From Clostridia bacterium (GTDB lineage: Bacteria > Bacillota > Clostridia > Oscillospirales > Acutalibacteraceae), in assembly GCA_017503135.1 (NCBI GenBank), contig JAFVTQ010000001.1, positions 62,001 to 126,000 on the forward strand: 64,000 nt of DNA, given 5' to 3'. The notes below the pieces were generated by a model that was not told where the DNA came from, did not search any database, and saw nothing but the letters and a program-made list of their open reading frames with translations. The stretch's first letter is position 1. Each line of letters opens with the position of its first letter. Made by a program: the position numbers and the translations under genes. This document shows positions 1 through 8,343 of the stretch, piece after piece.

Positions 1-333
1 TTCAAAATGATAATCACCTGAAAGACCTGCAAAGTGGGCTGTGAACTTTGTTATTTTTGCAGGCTCAAAAAGACCATCAAATTTATCGTGTTTTGAAAAT
101 TCGCGAGATGTTGTCCAAGCCTGATAACCGTTTGCATAGAACAAATCGTCATCATCAAATTCTTTTTCGCTTTTAAGAATGAATTTTGACATTGTCATAT
201 TCTTTTTAGCAGTAAAGATACCTTTAATTCTTTCTTTTGTCTCTTCAAGATGGAATGAAAAATTTTCATTATCAAATTCTTTGTGAGCTACTTTTGAGCC
301 ACCCACAGTCATTTCCGCATAGAGTTTAAACAT
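1..333 (-). CDS. GH36-like alpha-galactosidase, N-terminal part (runs off the window)
   Basis: An open frame on the minus strand starts at ATG 333-331 and runs without a stop to the window edge, giving the first 111 residues. A strong Shine-Dalgarno (AGGGGGA) lies just upstream. The stretch NGYQAWTTSREF, about residue 67 onward, resembles the NG(Y/W)QSW motif in the N-terminal beta-sandwich of GH36-type alpha-galactosidases, which hydrolyse raffinose-family or galactomannan side chains. No signal peptide is visible, so it is probably cytoplasmic. The catalytic domain lies outside the window, so activity cannot be judged. The nearby GH13 and GH2 enzymes fit a carbohydrate-utilisation neighbourhood. 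Another GH36/GH27-related glycosidase remains possible. Confidence 0.6.
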   Translation of the reverse strand, partial: MFKLYAEMTVGGSKVAHKEFDNENFSFHLEETKERIKGIFTAKKNMTMSKFILKSEKEFDDDDLFYANGYQAWTTSREFSKHDKFDGLFEPAKITKFTAHFAGLSGDYHFE

Positions 334-375
334 AATAAAGTCCCCCTGATTACATAATTTTACCTATACGCATTA

Positions 376-404
376 ATTTTAACACAAACCCCTTGTAAAA
401 TCAA
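376..404 (-). promoter_or_regulatory. sigma-A promoter of the GH36-like gene
   Basis: Read on the minus strand, a TTGATT -35 box (404-399) and a TAAAAT -10 box (381-376) are separated by exactly 17 bp, about 45 bp upstream of the ATG at 333. Confidence 0.65.
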
Positions 405-426
405 TAGAATTAAGCCTTATAATATC

Positions 427-703
427 GGCGCGCTCAATTAGGGATTTAATAGGTTTTAATCCTATACTTTCCGTTGATACTTCACGAAAAAACCTCGTAA
501 GGCACAAAGCATTACGAGGTTTTTATCATTTTGTCTAAACAAAAATTATATGGATTAAAACTGCTTTGCACATTAAACCTTATTAGTTTGGATGTAAAAC
601 AAGGCATAAATGTGCAGGAACCCTGACGGGTTTCAAGCATTTTAACGAAGTTTTGCGCCGAAATGATTGGTTTAATGCTGTTAAATCCCTAATTGAGTGC
701 GCC
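427..703. mobile_element. MITE-like 277-bp element with 23-bp terminal inverted repeats
   Basis: The ends are inverted copies of GGCGCRCTCAATTAGGGATT(TAA): left 427-449, right 681-703, matching at 22 of 23 positions. There is no credible ORF inside. The interior holds a strong hairpin (489-500 with 512-523, AAAACCTCGTAA/TTACGAGGTTTT) with T and A tracts suited to bidirectional termination, and a small AACCC/GGGTT hairpin near 622-635. The size, terminal repeats and lack of coding capacity fit a miniature inverted-repeat element or another mobile non-coding repeat. No clear target-site duplication is visible and no second copy was seen in this window. Confidence 0.6.
487..525. terminator. Bidirectional terminator-like hairpin inside the MITE-like element
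   Basis: The 12-bp stem AAAACCTCGTAA/TTACGAGGTTTT (489-500 and 512-523) encloses an 11-nt loop, with T-rich tails on both strands. It would separate the divergent GH36 and CapA transcription units. Confidence 0.6.
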
Positions 704-708
704 GTTGG

Positions 709-737
709 TTGACACTTGTTTTTAAAACAAGTATAAT
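709..737 (+). promoter_or_regulatory. Perfect sigma-A promoter with palindromic spacer (operator candidate)
   Basis: A TTGACA box (709-714) and a TATAAT box (732-737) are separated by 17 bp, a full consensus match. The spacer is filled by a perfect inverted repeat, ACTTGTTTT (714-722), T, AAAACAAGT (724-732), a likely repressor-binding site that overlaps the edges of both boxes. It drives the CapA-GH13-4145-4846 operon. The -35 box begins 6 bp after the MITE-like element ends. Confidence 0.8.
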
Positions 738-774
738 ATTATATTATTATCTCAATTAGGATATGGGTGAGAAA

Positions 775-2220
775 ATGTCGGACGAGCTTATAAACAAGAG
801 AATTGAAGAACGCAGAAAAGCCAGAGAAAAAAGACAACAGCAAAACAAACTTTTATTGGTTGTTATGGCTGTTGTATTAACCTTTGTTGTCATAATTTCA
901 GGTGTTGCTATCCATAACAGAAATCAGAAACTCCCCGTTGACGGAACAAATGTAGTTGTTCAGACTTCTGACAAAGAAACCTCGTCAAGCACAACGGAAT
1001 CTTCAACCACAGAAACAACTACTGAATCAACTACAAATAAGCCAACAGAAAACAACTCTGAAACGCCACCAAAATATGAAGTTGTAAAGAAAGAACCTGC
1101 ACCAGGCTCACACAAAGTTGCAACAGCATCAATAGGTGTTACAGGTGATATTCTCATTCACAACGACGTGCTTAAAGCAGCATTGACATCTGGCGGTGAT
1201 TATGACTTTAACCCTATGTTGTCAAAGGTTTCACCATATTATAAAAAATATAATAAAATGATAGCAAATCTTGAAGTTACTCTCGGCGGTACTGAAAAGG
1301 GATATTCAAGTTATCCAATGTTCAACACACCTGATTCTATTGCAACTGCTCTTAAAAATGCAGGTGTTGATATGGTTTTAACATCAAACAACCATACTTA
1401 TGACACAGGCACAGCGGGTATGAAGAGAACTTTGCAAGTCCTTGACAGTATTGGATTAGAGCACACCGGCACAAGAAGTTCAACATCAGGCCCACGCTTT
1501 ATGGTAAGCAATATTAACGGAATAAACGTTGGTATGATGTGTTATACCTATGAAACTCAAAGTTCAACAGCAGGTCGCAAAGCACTTAACGGACTTCTTT
1601 TGAGTGCCGAAGCAGGTCCACTTGTTAACAGTTTTGATTATAATAAATTAAGCAATTTCTATTCTGACGCACAAGATTCCATCGCCCAAATGAAACAACA
1701 AGGTGCTGAAGCAATCGTATTCTTTATGCATTGGGGCAACGAATATCAGTTATCTCCAAACAGTTATCAAAAGAAAATGGCTCAAAAGCTTTGTGATTTA
1801 GGCGTTGATGTTATTGTTGGTGGCCACCCACACGTTGTTCAACCTTTTGATACACTTGTTTCTGAAAAAGGTCACGAAACAATCTGTATTTATTCAATCG
1901 GCAACGCACTTTCAAATCAGCGTCGCGAGCTTATCAGTTCTGCACCAAACGGACACACCGAAGACGGAATGATTTTCGCTTTTTCCTTCGAAAAATGGAG
2001 TGACGGTACAGTTATAATTTCTGATGTTAATATTACTCCCACATGGGTTGAGCTTACAAGAAACAACGGCAAGAAAGTTTACAGAGTAATCCCTCTTGAT
2101 GCATCTGTTTCTGACTCACAAGGTAAAGCATCATATAACCGTACAATGAAATTGGTTGGTAGCGGACTTAACAGTTATCGTACTTCTCACGGTTTAACAG
2201 CAGTAAAAACATCAGTTTAA
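775..2220 (+). CDS. CapA/PGA_cap family membrane-anchored metallophosphatase-like protein
   Basis: The protein has 481 residues from ATG 775. An upstream in-frame ATG at 763 has only a 2-nt spacing from AGGA, while GGGTGAG precedes 775. A basic N-terminus is followed by one membrane segment (about 26-47) and a Ser/Thr-rich linker (about 55-95), so the catalytic part is outside the cell. The CapA domain follows: GVTGDILIHND, NLEVTLGG, NNHTYDTG, FFMHWGNEY and VGGHPHVVQPF are the metallophosphatase-fold motifs of the poly-gamma-glutamate/capsule CapA family. In Bacillus, CapA/PgsA works with CapB and CapC, which are absent here, so a role in polyglutamate synthesis is not supported. It is the first gene of a four-gene operon, 12 bp before the GH13 gene. 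Confidence 0.8.
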   Translation: MSDELINKRIEERRKAREKRQQQNKLLLVVMAVVLTFVVIISGVAIHNRNQKLPVDGTNVVVQTSDKETSSSTTESSTTETTTESTTNKPTENNSETPPKYEVVKKEPAPGSHKVATASIGVTGDILIHNDVLKAALTSGGDYDFNPMLSKVSPYYKKYNKMIANLEVTLGGTEKGYSSYPMFNTPDSIATALKNAGVDMVLTSNNHTYDTGTAGMKRTLQVLDSIGLEHTGTRSSTSGPRFMVSNINGINVGMMCYTYETQSSTAGRKALNGLLLSAEAGPLVNSFDYNKLSNFYSDAQDSIAQMKQQGAEAIVFFMHWGNEYQLSPNSYQKKMAQKLCDLGVDVIVGGHPHVVQPFDTLVSEKGHETICIYSIGNALSNQRRELISSAPNGHTEDGMIFAFSFEKWSDGTVIISDVNITPTWVELTRNNGKKVYRVIPLDASVSDSQGKASYNRTMKLVGSGLNSYRTSHGLTAVKTSV

Positions 2221-2232
2221 GCAGGTGACTTT

Positions 2233-4095
2233 ATGGGATTTGTTCCCTTTAATTCTCGAGATTTATTCTTTAAAAATAAATTCGGCAGTATAGAGATGGG
2301 TGAAGAAATTCACTTGCGTCTTTGTTTGCCACGCTCATTTTGTTGTAGTGGCGCTGTTTTTATGCTTCGTCGTGATGATGGGGAATATGAAGAAAGACCT
2401 ATGCTCTGGGCTGGTATGTGCGACGACGAAACAGAAATGTGGGATATTCACACATCAGTTGACAGAGAAGGTTTATATTGGTATCACTTTGATTATTTCT
2501 CTGCTTATGGAAGAAGTTCAATTCTTCAAACAGTTGACGGAATTGGTGCTTTTGCTCACAGTTACGGCACAAAAACAGACTGGCAACTTACAGTCACCGA
2601 GAATAATTTCACAACACCTGACTGGCTCAAGGGTGGAATTATCTATCAGATTTTCCCTGACAGATTTTATAATTCGGGCAAGAAAAAAGAAAATGTGCCC
2701 ACAGACCGTGTTATGCGCTCTGACTGGGGTAACGAGCCTGAATGGAGACCAACCGCTGACGGCAAAGTGCTTAACAACGACTTTTTCGGCGGAGATTTAA
2801 AGGGTATTGAAGAAAAACTTCCTTATCTTAGCAGTTTAGGTGTTAGTTGTATTTATCTCAACCCTATTTTTGAATCTCATTCAAACCACAGATATGACAC
2901 CGCTGATTATAGCAAAATTGACCCTTGTTTAGGCACAGAAAAAGATTTCAAAGACCTTTGCAAATCTGCCAAGAAACTTGGAATTCACATTATTCTTGAC
3001 GGTGTTTTCTCTCACACGGGGGACGATAGTGTTTATTTCAACCGAAAAGGGAGATATGACACCTTGGGTGCATATAACTCAAAAGAAAGCCCGTATTATA
3101 GCTGGTATAAATTTACTAATTATCCCGAAAAATATCAGAGCTGGTGGGGGTTTGTAACTCTTCCCGAAATTATTGAAGAAGACGAAAACTATCGCAAGTT
3201 CATAAACGGCAAGGGTGGAATTGTTGAAAAATGGTTAACAGCAGGCGCTGACGGTTTCCGTCTTGATGTTGCCGACGAATTGCCCGATATTTTCATTGAC
3301 GAATTGCGCTCTCGTCTTAAAGAAACCAAACCTGATGCTTTGCTTATGGGTGAAGTTTGGGAAGATGCTACAACAAAACACAGTTACGGCTCTCGCAGAC
3401 GCTATCTTTTAGGCCGTCAGTTTGATTCCGTTATGAATTATCCTTTTGCAAATGCTATTCTCGATTTCTGTCGAAACGGTAAAGCAGAAGATTTTATGCA
3501 CACAATTATGGGTATTGTTGAGAATTATCCTAAACAATGCCTTGATGTTATGATGAATCATATCGGCACTCACGATACAGAGAGAGCAATCACCAAAATT
3601 GTGGGTGAATCTTGTGAATATCGTGACAGAGAGTGGCAATCTTGTCATAATCTGGGTGACAAATATGAAAAAGGTGTAGCTCTTTTAAAATGTGCAGCAG
3701 TTCTGCAATATACTCTTCCAGGCGTGCCGTCGCTTTATTATGGTGACGAAGCGGGAATGCAGGGTTATAAAGACCCATTTAACCGTGGTTGTTATCCTTG
3801 GGGTAACGAAAACGCAGAACTTGTTGATTTTTATGAAGCTTTGGGTAAAATAAGACGAGAAAATAACGTTTTCAAAAAAGGTAATTTTGCTCCGATTTCA
3901 TCAATGCTTGGTTGTGTAGCATATTGCCGATATGACGAAGATAACAGTATTATGGTTATCGTCAATCGTAATGAGCATCCCATCACATACCGTCTTCCTG
4001 AAGACTTTAAAAATTCACATTCAATTATGAATTCTTCTGTCGAAAACGGTGAAGTTTATATTGACGGTTGCTCGTTTACCATCTTGGCAAAATAA
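2233..4095 (+). CDS. GH13 alpha-glycosidase (neopullulanase/cyclomaltodextrinase-like)
   Basis: This 620-residue protein has no signal peptide and should be cytoplasmic. An N-terminal beta-domain (about 1-125) precedes the GH13 barrel, which opens at GGIIYQIFPDRFYN. The GH13 signatures are clear: ILDGVFSHTG (region I), GFRLDVADE with the nucleophile near D345, GEVWED with the acid/base near E374, and GTHDTER with the transition-state Asp near D448. The arrangement fits neopullulanase or cyclomaltodextrinase enzymes that hydrolyse alpha-1,4 (and some alpha-1,6) links in maltodextrins. It is co-transcribed with the CapA-like gene upstream. Exact substrate specificity cannot be read from sequence. 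Confidence 0.87.
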   Translation: MGFVPFNSRDLFFKNKFGSIEMGEEIHLRLCLPRSFCCSGAVFMLRRDDGEYEERPMLWAGMCDDETEMWDIHTSVDREGLYWYHFDYFSAYGRSSILQTVDGIGAFAHSYGTKTDWQLTVTENNFTTPDWLKGGIIYQIFPDRFYNSGKKKENVPTDRVMRSDWGNEPEWRPTADGKVLNNDFFGGDLKGIEEKLPYLSSLGVSCIYLNPIFESHSNHRYDTADYSKIDPCLGTEKDFKDLCKSAKKLGIHIILDGVFSHTGDDSVYFNRKGRYDTLGAYNSKESPYYSWYKFTNYPEKYQSWWGFVTLPEIIEEDENYRKFINGKGGIVEKWLTAGADGFRLDVADELPDIFIDELRSRLKETKPDALLMGEVWEDATTKHSYGSRRRYLLGRQFDSVMNYPFANAILDFCRNGKAEDFMHTIMGIVENYPKQCLDVMMNHIGTHDTERAITKIVGESCEYRDREWQSCHNLGDKYEKGVALLKCAAVLQYTLPGVPSLYYGDEAGMQGYKDPFNRGCYPWGNENAELVDFYEALGKIRRENNVFKKGNFAPISSMLGCVAYCRYDEDNSIMVIVNRNEHPITYRLPEDFKNSHSIMNSSVENGEVYIDGCSFTILAK

Positions 4096-4144
4096 CTTGT
4101 AAACAAAATTCAAATATGATATTATTCATTTGGTGATTAAATTT

Positions 4145-4849
4145 ATGACAAACTCTTTTGGCTATTTACCAAAATCTCATAAAATTTTGTGGATTGCTCT
4201 TCGCGTGGTTATTCTCGCGTGGGGTGTTTATGGCTTGTTTCACGGTTCAGTTGTTGAGTTTCTTGAAGCAATTTTTGCAATAATCTTCACTCATTTGTGG
4301 GATTTCTTTCAGATATTCGGTAAAAAGTCTTTTATAATCGAAGTTGATTATCTTGCACAAACAATGCTCAATATCTTCATTTTTGTGGCTGTTTGTATCG
4401 GTACAACTCTTAACAATCGAACAACTTTTGAGCATTTTGACCTTGTCACTCATTTCGGCTCAGGTTTTCTCTCTGCGTGGTTTGGATATGATTTTGCTAA
4501 CATTGTCTATCGCAAGCGTGGGGATTTGGGTCCTGCAATGTCGTCTCTTTTCTCTCTTGCATTCGCATTAAGCATTGCAGTGGGTTGGGAAGTTTATGAA
4601 TTCTCTATGGACAAGCTCTATAAAATGACTTTGCAACGTGGCAACGACGACACAATGATTGACTTTATCGCTTGTGCAATCGGTGCGGTGCTTGCAATGT
4701 TGCTTGTCGCATTTTTGAGAAACGGAATAATTGGTAAAAATAAAGAAGAAATCAAAAAGATGCGTCAGAAAGAAAAGGAAAAGCGACTTCTCAAAGACCG
4801 TCTTTATGATGAATATATGAAAAATCACAAAGAGGAGGAAAACAAATGA
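4145..4849 (+). CDS. Polytopic membrane protein, DUF2238-like
   Basis: I chose ATG 4145 because GGTGAT lies 7 nt upstream; an in-frame TTG at 4130 precedes that ribosome site and is unlikely. The 234-residue product has about six hydrophobic segments and a highly charged C-terminal tail rich in Lys and Glu. The conserved polar pattern within membrane segments (D..THFGSGF, GWEVYEF, DDTMIDF) resembles the DUF2238/YjdF family, whose function is unknown. The stop overlaps the next gene by 4 bp (ATGA), implying translational coupling with the PrsA-like lipoprotein. Confidence 0.7.
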   Translation: MTNSFGYLPKSHKILWIALRVVILAWGVYGLFHGSVVEFLEAIFAIIFTHLWDFFQIFGKKSFIIEVDYLAQTMLNIFIFVAVCIGTTLNNRTTFEHFDLVTHFGSGFLSAWFGYDFANIVYRKRGDLGPAMSSLFSLAFALSIAVGWEVYEFSMDKLYKMTLQRGNDDTMIDFIACAIGAVLAMLLVAFLRNGIIGKNKEEIKKMRQKEKEKRLLKDRLYDEYMKNHKEEENK

Positions 4850-5736
4850 AAAAAATCACCTCTCTTTTGCTTGTTGTCACTTTGATTACCCTTTTATTTG
4901 CATCTTGTTCAGGACCTGCAAAAATCAAGGTCAACGGGGTTAAAATTGACAACGAAATTTATACATATTTTGAAAATGGATTAGACGAATCTCTCTCAAA
5001 AAGCGAAAAAGAAGATGCAATTAAGAAGAGCATTTCAAGATATGTGACAATCAATTCAGAATTTAATAATCGGGGTCTTTCTCTTTCAAGCACAGAAAAG
5101 AAAAACATTTCAACAACAGTCAATAATCTTTGGCATCTTTTCGGTGCTCATTATGATGACATCGGCGTTTCAAAACAAACTCTTTACAAAATTGAAGAGT
5201 CAAAGGCTTGTGAAAAAGCGTTGCTCAATTTTTATTATAGTGATAAAGGCGTATCTCCTGTTGGCGAAGACCAGATTAAAGCATATTTCAATGAAAATTA
5301 TGTAGCCGTGCGTCTTGTAACTGGATATCTTTTCAATGTTGACGAAAACGGCGCAAGTGTGCCAATGACCGACGACCAGAAAAACAACCTTGTGAATTCA
5401 TTCAGCTCAGTTGCGACAATGGTCAATAGCGGTTCTTCTCTTGAAGAATCGGTTTCTTCTTTAGGCACAGGCACAGAAATCCGTGACAGCCTTGTTCACG
5501 CTAAAGATTCAGGCACATTACCTGATGGATTTTTCTCTGCAGCAAAAGCTATTGAAACTGGCAAAGCCGCTGCAATTTCTCTTGGGGATTATATCTTCTT
5601 GGTTCAGCGCATAGATGTTTTCAATGAAGAATTCGGATATTATTCAACATATCGTACTGACTGTCTTCAGAAAATGAAGGGCGAAGAGTTTTCTGAAATC
5701 ATTGACAAATGGTCAGAAAGCTATATTGCAAAATAG
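4846..5736 (+). CDS. PrsA/SurA-like lipoprotein (putative extracytoplasmic foldase)
   Basis: The 296-residue protein has a lipoprotein signal peptide ending in the lipobox LFASC (Cys about residue 20). It continues with a helical region rich in Lys and Glu and a C-terminal part (about 140-290) laid out like a SurA N-domain plus degenerate parvulin domain (KAYFNENYVAVRLVTGYLF, then helices and an ISLGDYIFLVQR strand). PrsA-type proteins help secreted proteins fold at the membrane-wall interface. Catalytic parvulin residues are not convincing, so it may be a chaperone only. It is the last gene of the operon and is followed by a hairpin. Confidence 0.6.
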   Translation: MKKITSLLLVVTLITLLFASCSGPAKIKVNGVKIDNEIYTYFENGLDESLSKSEKEDAIKKSISRYVTINSEFNNRGLSLSSTEKKNISTTVNNLWHLFGAHYDDIGVSKQTLYKIEESKACEKALLNFYYSDKGVSPVGEDQIKAYFNENYVAVRLVTGYLFNVDENGASVPMTDDQKNNLVNSFSSVATMVNSGSSLEESVSSLGTGTEIRDSLVHAKDSGTLPDGFFSAAKAIETGKAAAISLGDYIFLVQRIDVFNEEFGYYSTYRTDCLQKMKGEEFSEIIDKWSESYIAK

Positions 5737-5748
5737 TACAATTATAAA

Positions 5749-5770
5749 TGGGACGATGTGCATCGTCCCA
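5749..5770 (+). terminator. Perfect hairpin after the PrsA-like gene
   Basis: TGGGACGATG (5749-5758) and CATCGTCCCA (5761-5770) form a 10-bp perfect stem 12 bp after the stop. The T-tract is weak (tacttaaat), so it may be a poor terminator or an RNA 3'-end stabiliser. Confidence 0.55.
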
Positions 5771-5785
5771 TACTTAAATATATTA

Positions 5786-5860
5786 GCCCGTATAGTTCAA
5801 CGGATAGAATAAGGTCCTCCTAAGACTTAGATGCAGGTTCGATTCCTACTACGGGTGCCA
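5786..5860 (+). tRNA. tRNA-Arg (anticodon CCT)
   Basis: The 75-nt sequence folds as a cloverleaf. The acceptor stem is GCCCGTA/TACGGGT (first pair G-U), the anticodon stem AGGTC/GACTT encloses loop CTCCTAA with anticodon CCT (reads AGG), and the T-arm is GCAGG-TTCGATT-CCTAC with one C-A mismatch. The discriminator is G and CCA is encoded. It stands alone between protein genes and is followed at once by a terminator. Confidence 0.93.
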
Positions 5861-5893
5861 AAAATCCCGTCCGCGATAGTGGATGGGATTTTT
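5861..5893 (+). terminator. Rho-independent terminator of tRNA-Arg
   Basis: An AAATCCCGTCC/GGATGGGATTT stem with an 8-nt loop, ending in TTTTT, begins directly after the CCA end of the tRNA. Confidence 0.85.
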
Positions 5894-5979
5894 ACTTCTT
5901 ACTTATTACCTTTTCACTCTTCACTAAGCAAAAGTCGAAAACTTTACAAAAACTTACAAAAAATTTATCCAACATAGTG

Positions 5980-6007
5980 TTGAAAAATATATAAGTTATA
6001 GTATAAT
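5980..6007 (+). promoter_or_regulatory. Promoter of the GH2 gene
   Basis: TTGAAA (5980-5985) and TATAAT (6002-6007) are spaced by 16 bp. Transcription would start near 6014, which rules out the in-frame GTG at 6012 and supports translation from ATG 6045. Confidence 0.7.
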
Positions 6008-6044
6008 ATATGTGTTAAAATTTGTTATACTTTTGGAGGTTGCT

Positions 6045-8309
6045 ATGAGAAATATTAAAGTTATCAATAATGATTGGCTTTTCTCAAAAAATGCTAAATC
6101 TGCTCCGTCAACTCTTCCAACTGATTGGGAAGCTCTTAATCTTCCTTACACTTGGAATGGCAAAGACGGTCAGGACGGCGGTAACGACTATTACAGAGGC
6201 ACTTGCTATTTTGCAAAGGAAATCAAAGCTGATGATATGCCTGAAGGTGAAGTTAAGTATCTTCAATTTGACGGCGTAAACTCATCTTGTGAAGTTTTCT
6301 GGAATGGCAAGAGCATCACAAAGCACGATGGTGGTTATTCAACTTTCCGTGTTGAAATCAAAGATATTGCTGACACAAACTTGCTCGTTGTTGCAGTTGA
6401 CAACTCTGCAAACGACAGAGTTTATCCACAACAGGCTGACTTCACATTCTATGGTGGTATTTATCGTGATGTAAGTGTTATCGGTGTCAACGAAAATCAC
6501 TTTGACCTTGATTATTATGGCTCACCTGCTATTATGGTTACTCCTGAAATCAAGGGTGCTGACGCTGAAATCGAAATTAAGACATTCTTCAAGAATGATA
6601 ATTGCAAAGTTCGTTATGAAATCATTGCTGACGGTGAAGTTATTGCTTTAAAAGAAGATGATGACGATGCAAAATTCGAAATCAAGAATGTTCACCTTTG
6701 GGATGGTCTTGCTGACCCATATCTTTACACAGCAAAGGCAACTCTTATCTATGACGATGAAGAAGTTGACTGCATTTCAACTCGTTTCGGCTGTCGCACA
6801 TTCAAAATTGACCCTGAAAAAGGCTTCTTCCTTAACGGTCGTGAATATCCTCTTCGTGGTGTTTCTCGTCATCAGGATAGACCAGATGTTGGTAATGCTT
6901 TGACGCCTGAAATGCACAAAGAAGACCTTGAGTTGATTCTTGAAATGGGTGCAAACACAATTCGTCTTGCTCACTATCAGCATTCACAAGTTTTCTATGA
7001 CCTTTGTGACGAAGCAGGTCTTGTTCTCTGGGCTGAAATTCCATATATTTCAAGCCACATGCCAACTGGCTATGATAACACAATTTCACAGATGAAAGAG
7101 CTTGTTATTCAGAACTATAACCACCCAGCAATCGTTGTTTGGGGACTTTCAAATGAAATCACAATCGCAGGTTCAAATCCTAACCTTATTAAAAATCATA
7201 AAGATTTGAACGACCTTGTTCATAAGATGGATAAAACTCGTCTTACAACTATTGCAGCTGTTTCAATGTGCGACATCAATGATGAATACGTTCACATTTC
7301 TGACGTTCTTTCATATAACCACTATTTTGGTTGGTACGGTGGCTCAACAGAAATGAACGGACCTTGGTTTGATGATTTCCACAAGAAATATCCTAACAAG
7401 CCAATCGGTCTTTCTGAATATGGCTGCGAAGCTCTTAACTGGCATACATCAAACCCAACTCAAGGTGACTACACAGAAGAATATCAGTCATACTACCACG
7501 AAGAACTCATCAAACAGATTGCTGAAAGACCATATCTCTGGGCAACTCATGTTTGGAATATGTTTGACTTTGCTGCTGATGCTCGTGCAGAGGGTGGCGA
7601 AAATGGTATGAACCACAAGGGTCTTGTAACTTTTGACAGAAAGTATAAGAAAGACTCTTTCTATGCTTATAAAGCATGGCTTTCAAGCGAACCTGTTCTT
7701 CACCTTTGCTCAAAGAGATACATTGACAGAGTTGAAGATGTAACAAAAGTTACTGTTTATTCTAACCAACCAGAAGTTGAACTTTTTGCAAATGGTGTAA
7801 GTGTTGGCAAACAAACAAAGGGCAAATATCCATTCTTCTATTTTGATGTTAAGAACGAAGGCACAACTGAACTTAAAGTTGTTGCAGGTGACCTTACAGA
7901 TGCTGCTACAATCAACAAGGTTGACACTCCAAACGAAGCTTATGTTATGAAAGAAGAAGGTCAGGTTATCAACTGGTTTGAAATCAGCACTCCTGATGGT
8001 CGCCTTTCAATTAATAACACAATTGGCGATATTATGAGCACATTCGGTGGCAAACTTGTAATGATTAGCTTCCTTAAAATGCTCAAAGGCTCAATGGATG
8101 GTGGCAAGAGTGAAAACGGCGAAGAGAAGAAAGGCAATATGCTTTCAGGCTTCAAGGTAACCCCTGCAATGCTTAAAAATGTTTACGGTATGGCTAAAGG
8201 ATTTACAATCAAGCGTGTATTCTCAATGCTTGGTGGTTCATTCACAAAAGAACAAATTCTTGAACTCAACGCTAAACTCAATAAAGTAAAAGCACCAAAG
8301 AAAAAATAA
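6045..8309 (+). CDS. Glycoside hydrolase family 2 (beta-galactosidase/beta-glucuronidase-like)
   Basis: Start ATG 6045 has GGAGG 5 nt upstream; the 754-residue protein has no signal peptide. The order is the GH2 sugar-binding jelly roll (about 1-150), an immunoglobulin-like domain (about 155-255) and a TIM barrel. Catalytic motifs are WGLSNEI (acid/base near E371) and IGLSEYGCEA (nucleophile near E458). After a beta domain (about 560-620) comes an unusual tail of about 120 residues rich in Gly, Lys and Met. It is monocistronic with its own promoter and terminator. Substrate is probably a beta-galactoside or a similar beta-glycoside; the sequence does not settle which. Confidence 0.87.
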   Translation: MRNIKVINNDWLFSKNAKSAPSTLPTDWEALNLPYTWNGKDGQDGGNDYYRGTCYFAKEIKADDMPEGEVKYLQFDGVNSSCEVFWNGKSITKHDGGYSTFRVEIKDIADTNLLVVAVDNSANDRVYPQQADFTFYGGIYRDVSVIGVNENHFDLDYYGSPAIMVTPEIKGADAEIEIKTFFKNDNCKVRYEIIADGEVIALKEDDDDAKFEIKNVHLWDGLADPYLYTAKATLIYDDEEVDCISTRFGCRTFKIDPEKGFFLNGREYPLRGVSRHQDRPDVGNALTPEMHKEDLELILEMGANTIRLAHYQHSQVFYDLCDEAGLVLWAEIPYISSHMPTGYDNTISQMKELVIQNYNHPAIVVWGLSNEITIAGSNPNLIKNHKDLNDLVHKMDKTRLTTIAAVSMCDINDEYVHISDVLSYNHYFGWYGGSTEMNGPWFDDFHKKYPNKPIGLSEYGCEALNWHTSNPTQGDYTEEYQSYYHEELIKQIAERPYLWATHVWNMFDFAADARAEGGENGMNHKGLVTFDRKYKKDSFYAYKAWLSSEPVLHLCSKRYIDRVEDVTKVTVYSNQPEVELFANGVSVGKQTKGKYPFFYFDVKNEGTTELKVVAGDLTDAATINKVDTPNEAYVMKEEGQVINWFEISTPDGRLSINNTIGDIMSTFGGKLVMISFLKMLKGSMDGGKSENGEEKKGNMLSGFKVTPAMLKNVYGMAKGFTIKRVFSMLGGSFTKEQILELNAKLNKVKAPKKK

Positions 8310-8319
8310 ATAACAAATT

Positions 8320-8343
8320 AAGGGATGCCCAACGGCATCCCTT
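8320..8343. terminator. Bidirectional terminator between convergent genes
   Basis: AAGGGATGCC (8320-8329), loop CAAC, and GGCATCCCTT (8334-8343) form a 10-bp perfect stem. It lies between the GH2 stop and the convergent AlkD-like stop at 8344. Confidence 0.8.

Noticed and set aside
751..760. A third copy of the MITE end (CTCAATTAGG) just upstream of the CapA-like start
   Set aside because: Only 10 bp match and no partner repeat exists; probably chance or a remnant that cannot be supported.
763..774. Earlier ATG (763) for the CapA-like gene
   Set aside because: The spacing to the nearest AGGA is only 2 nt, and GGGTGAG is placed to serve ATG 775.
6422..6430. Perfect TTATCCACA, a canonical DnaA box
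   Set aside because: It lies alone inside the GH2 coding sequence, 33 kb from dnaA; a single 9-mer is expected by chance.
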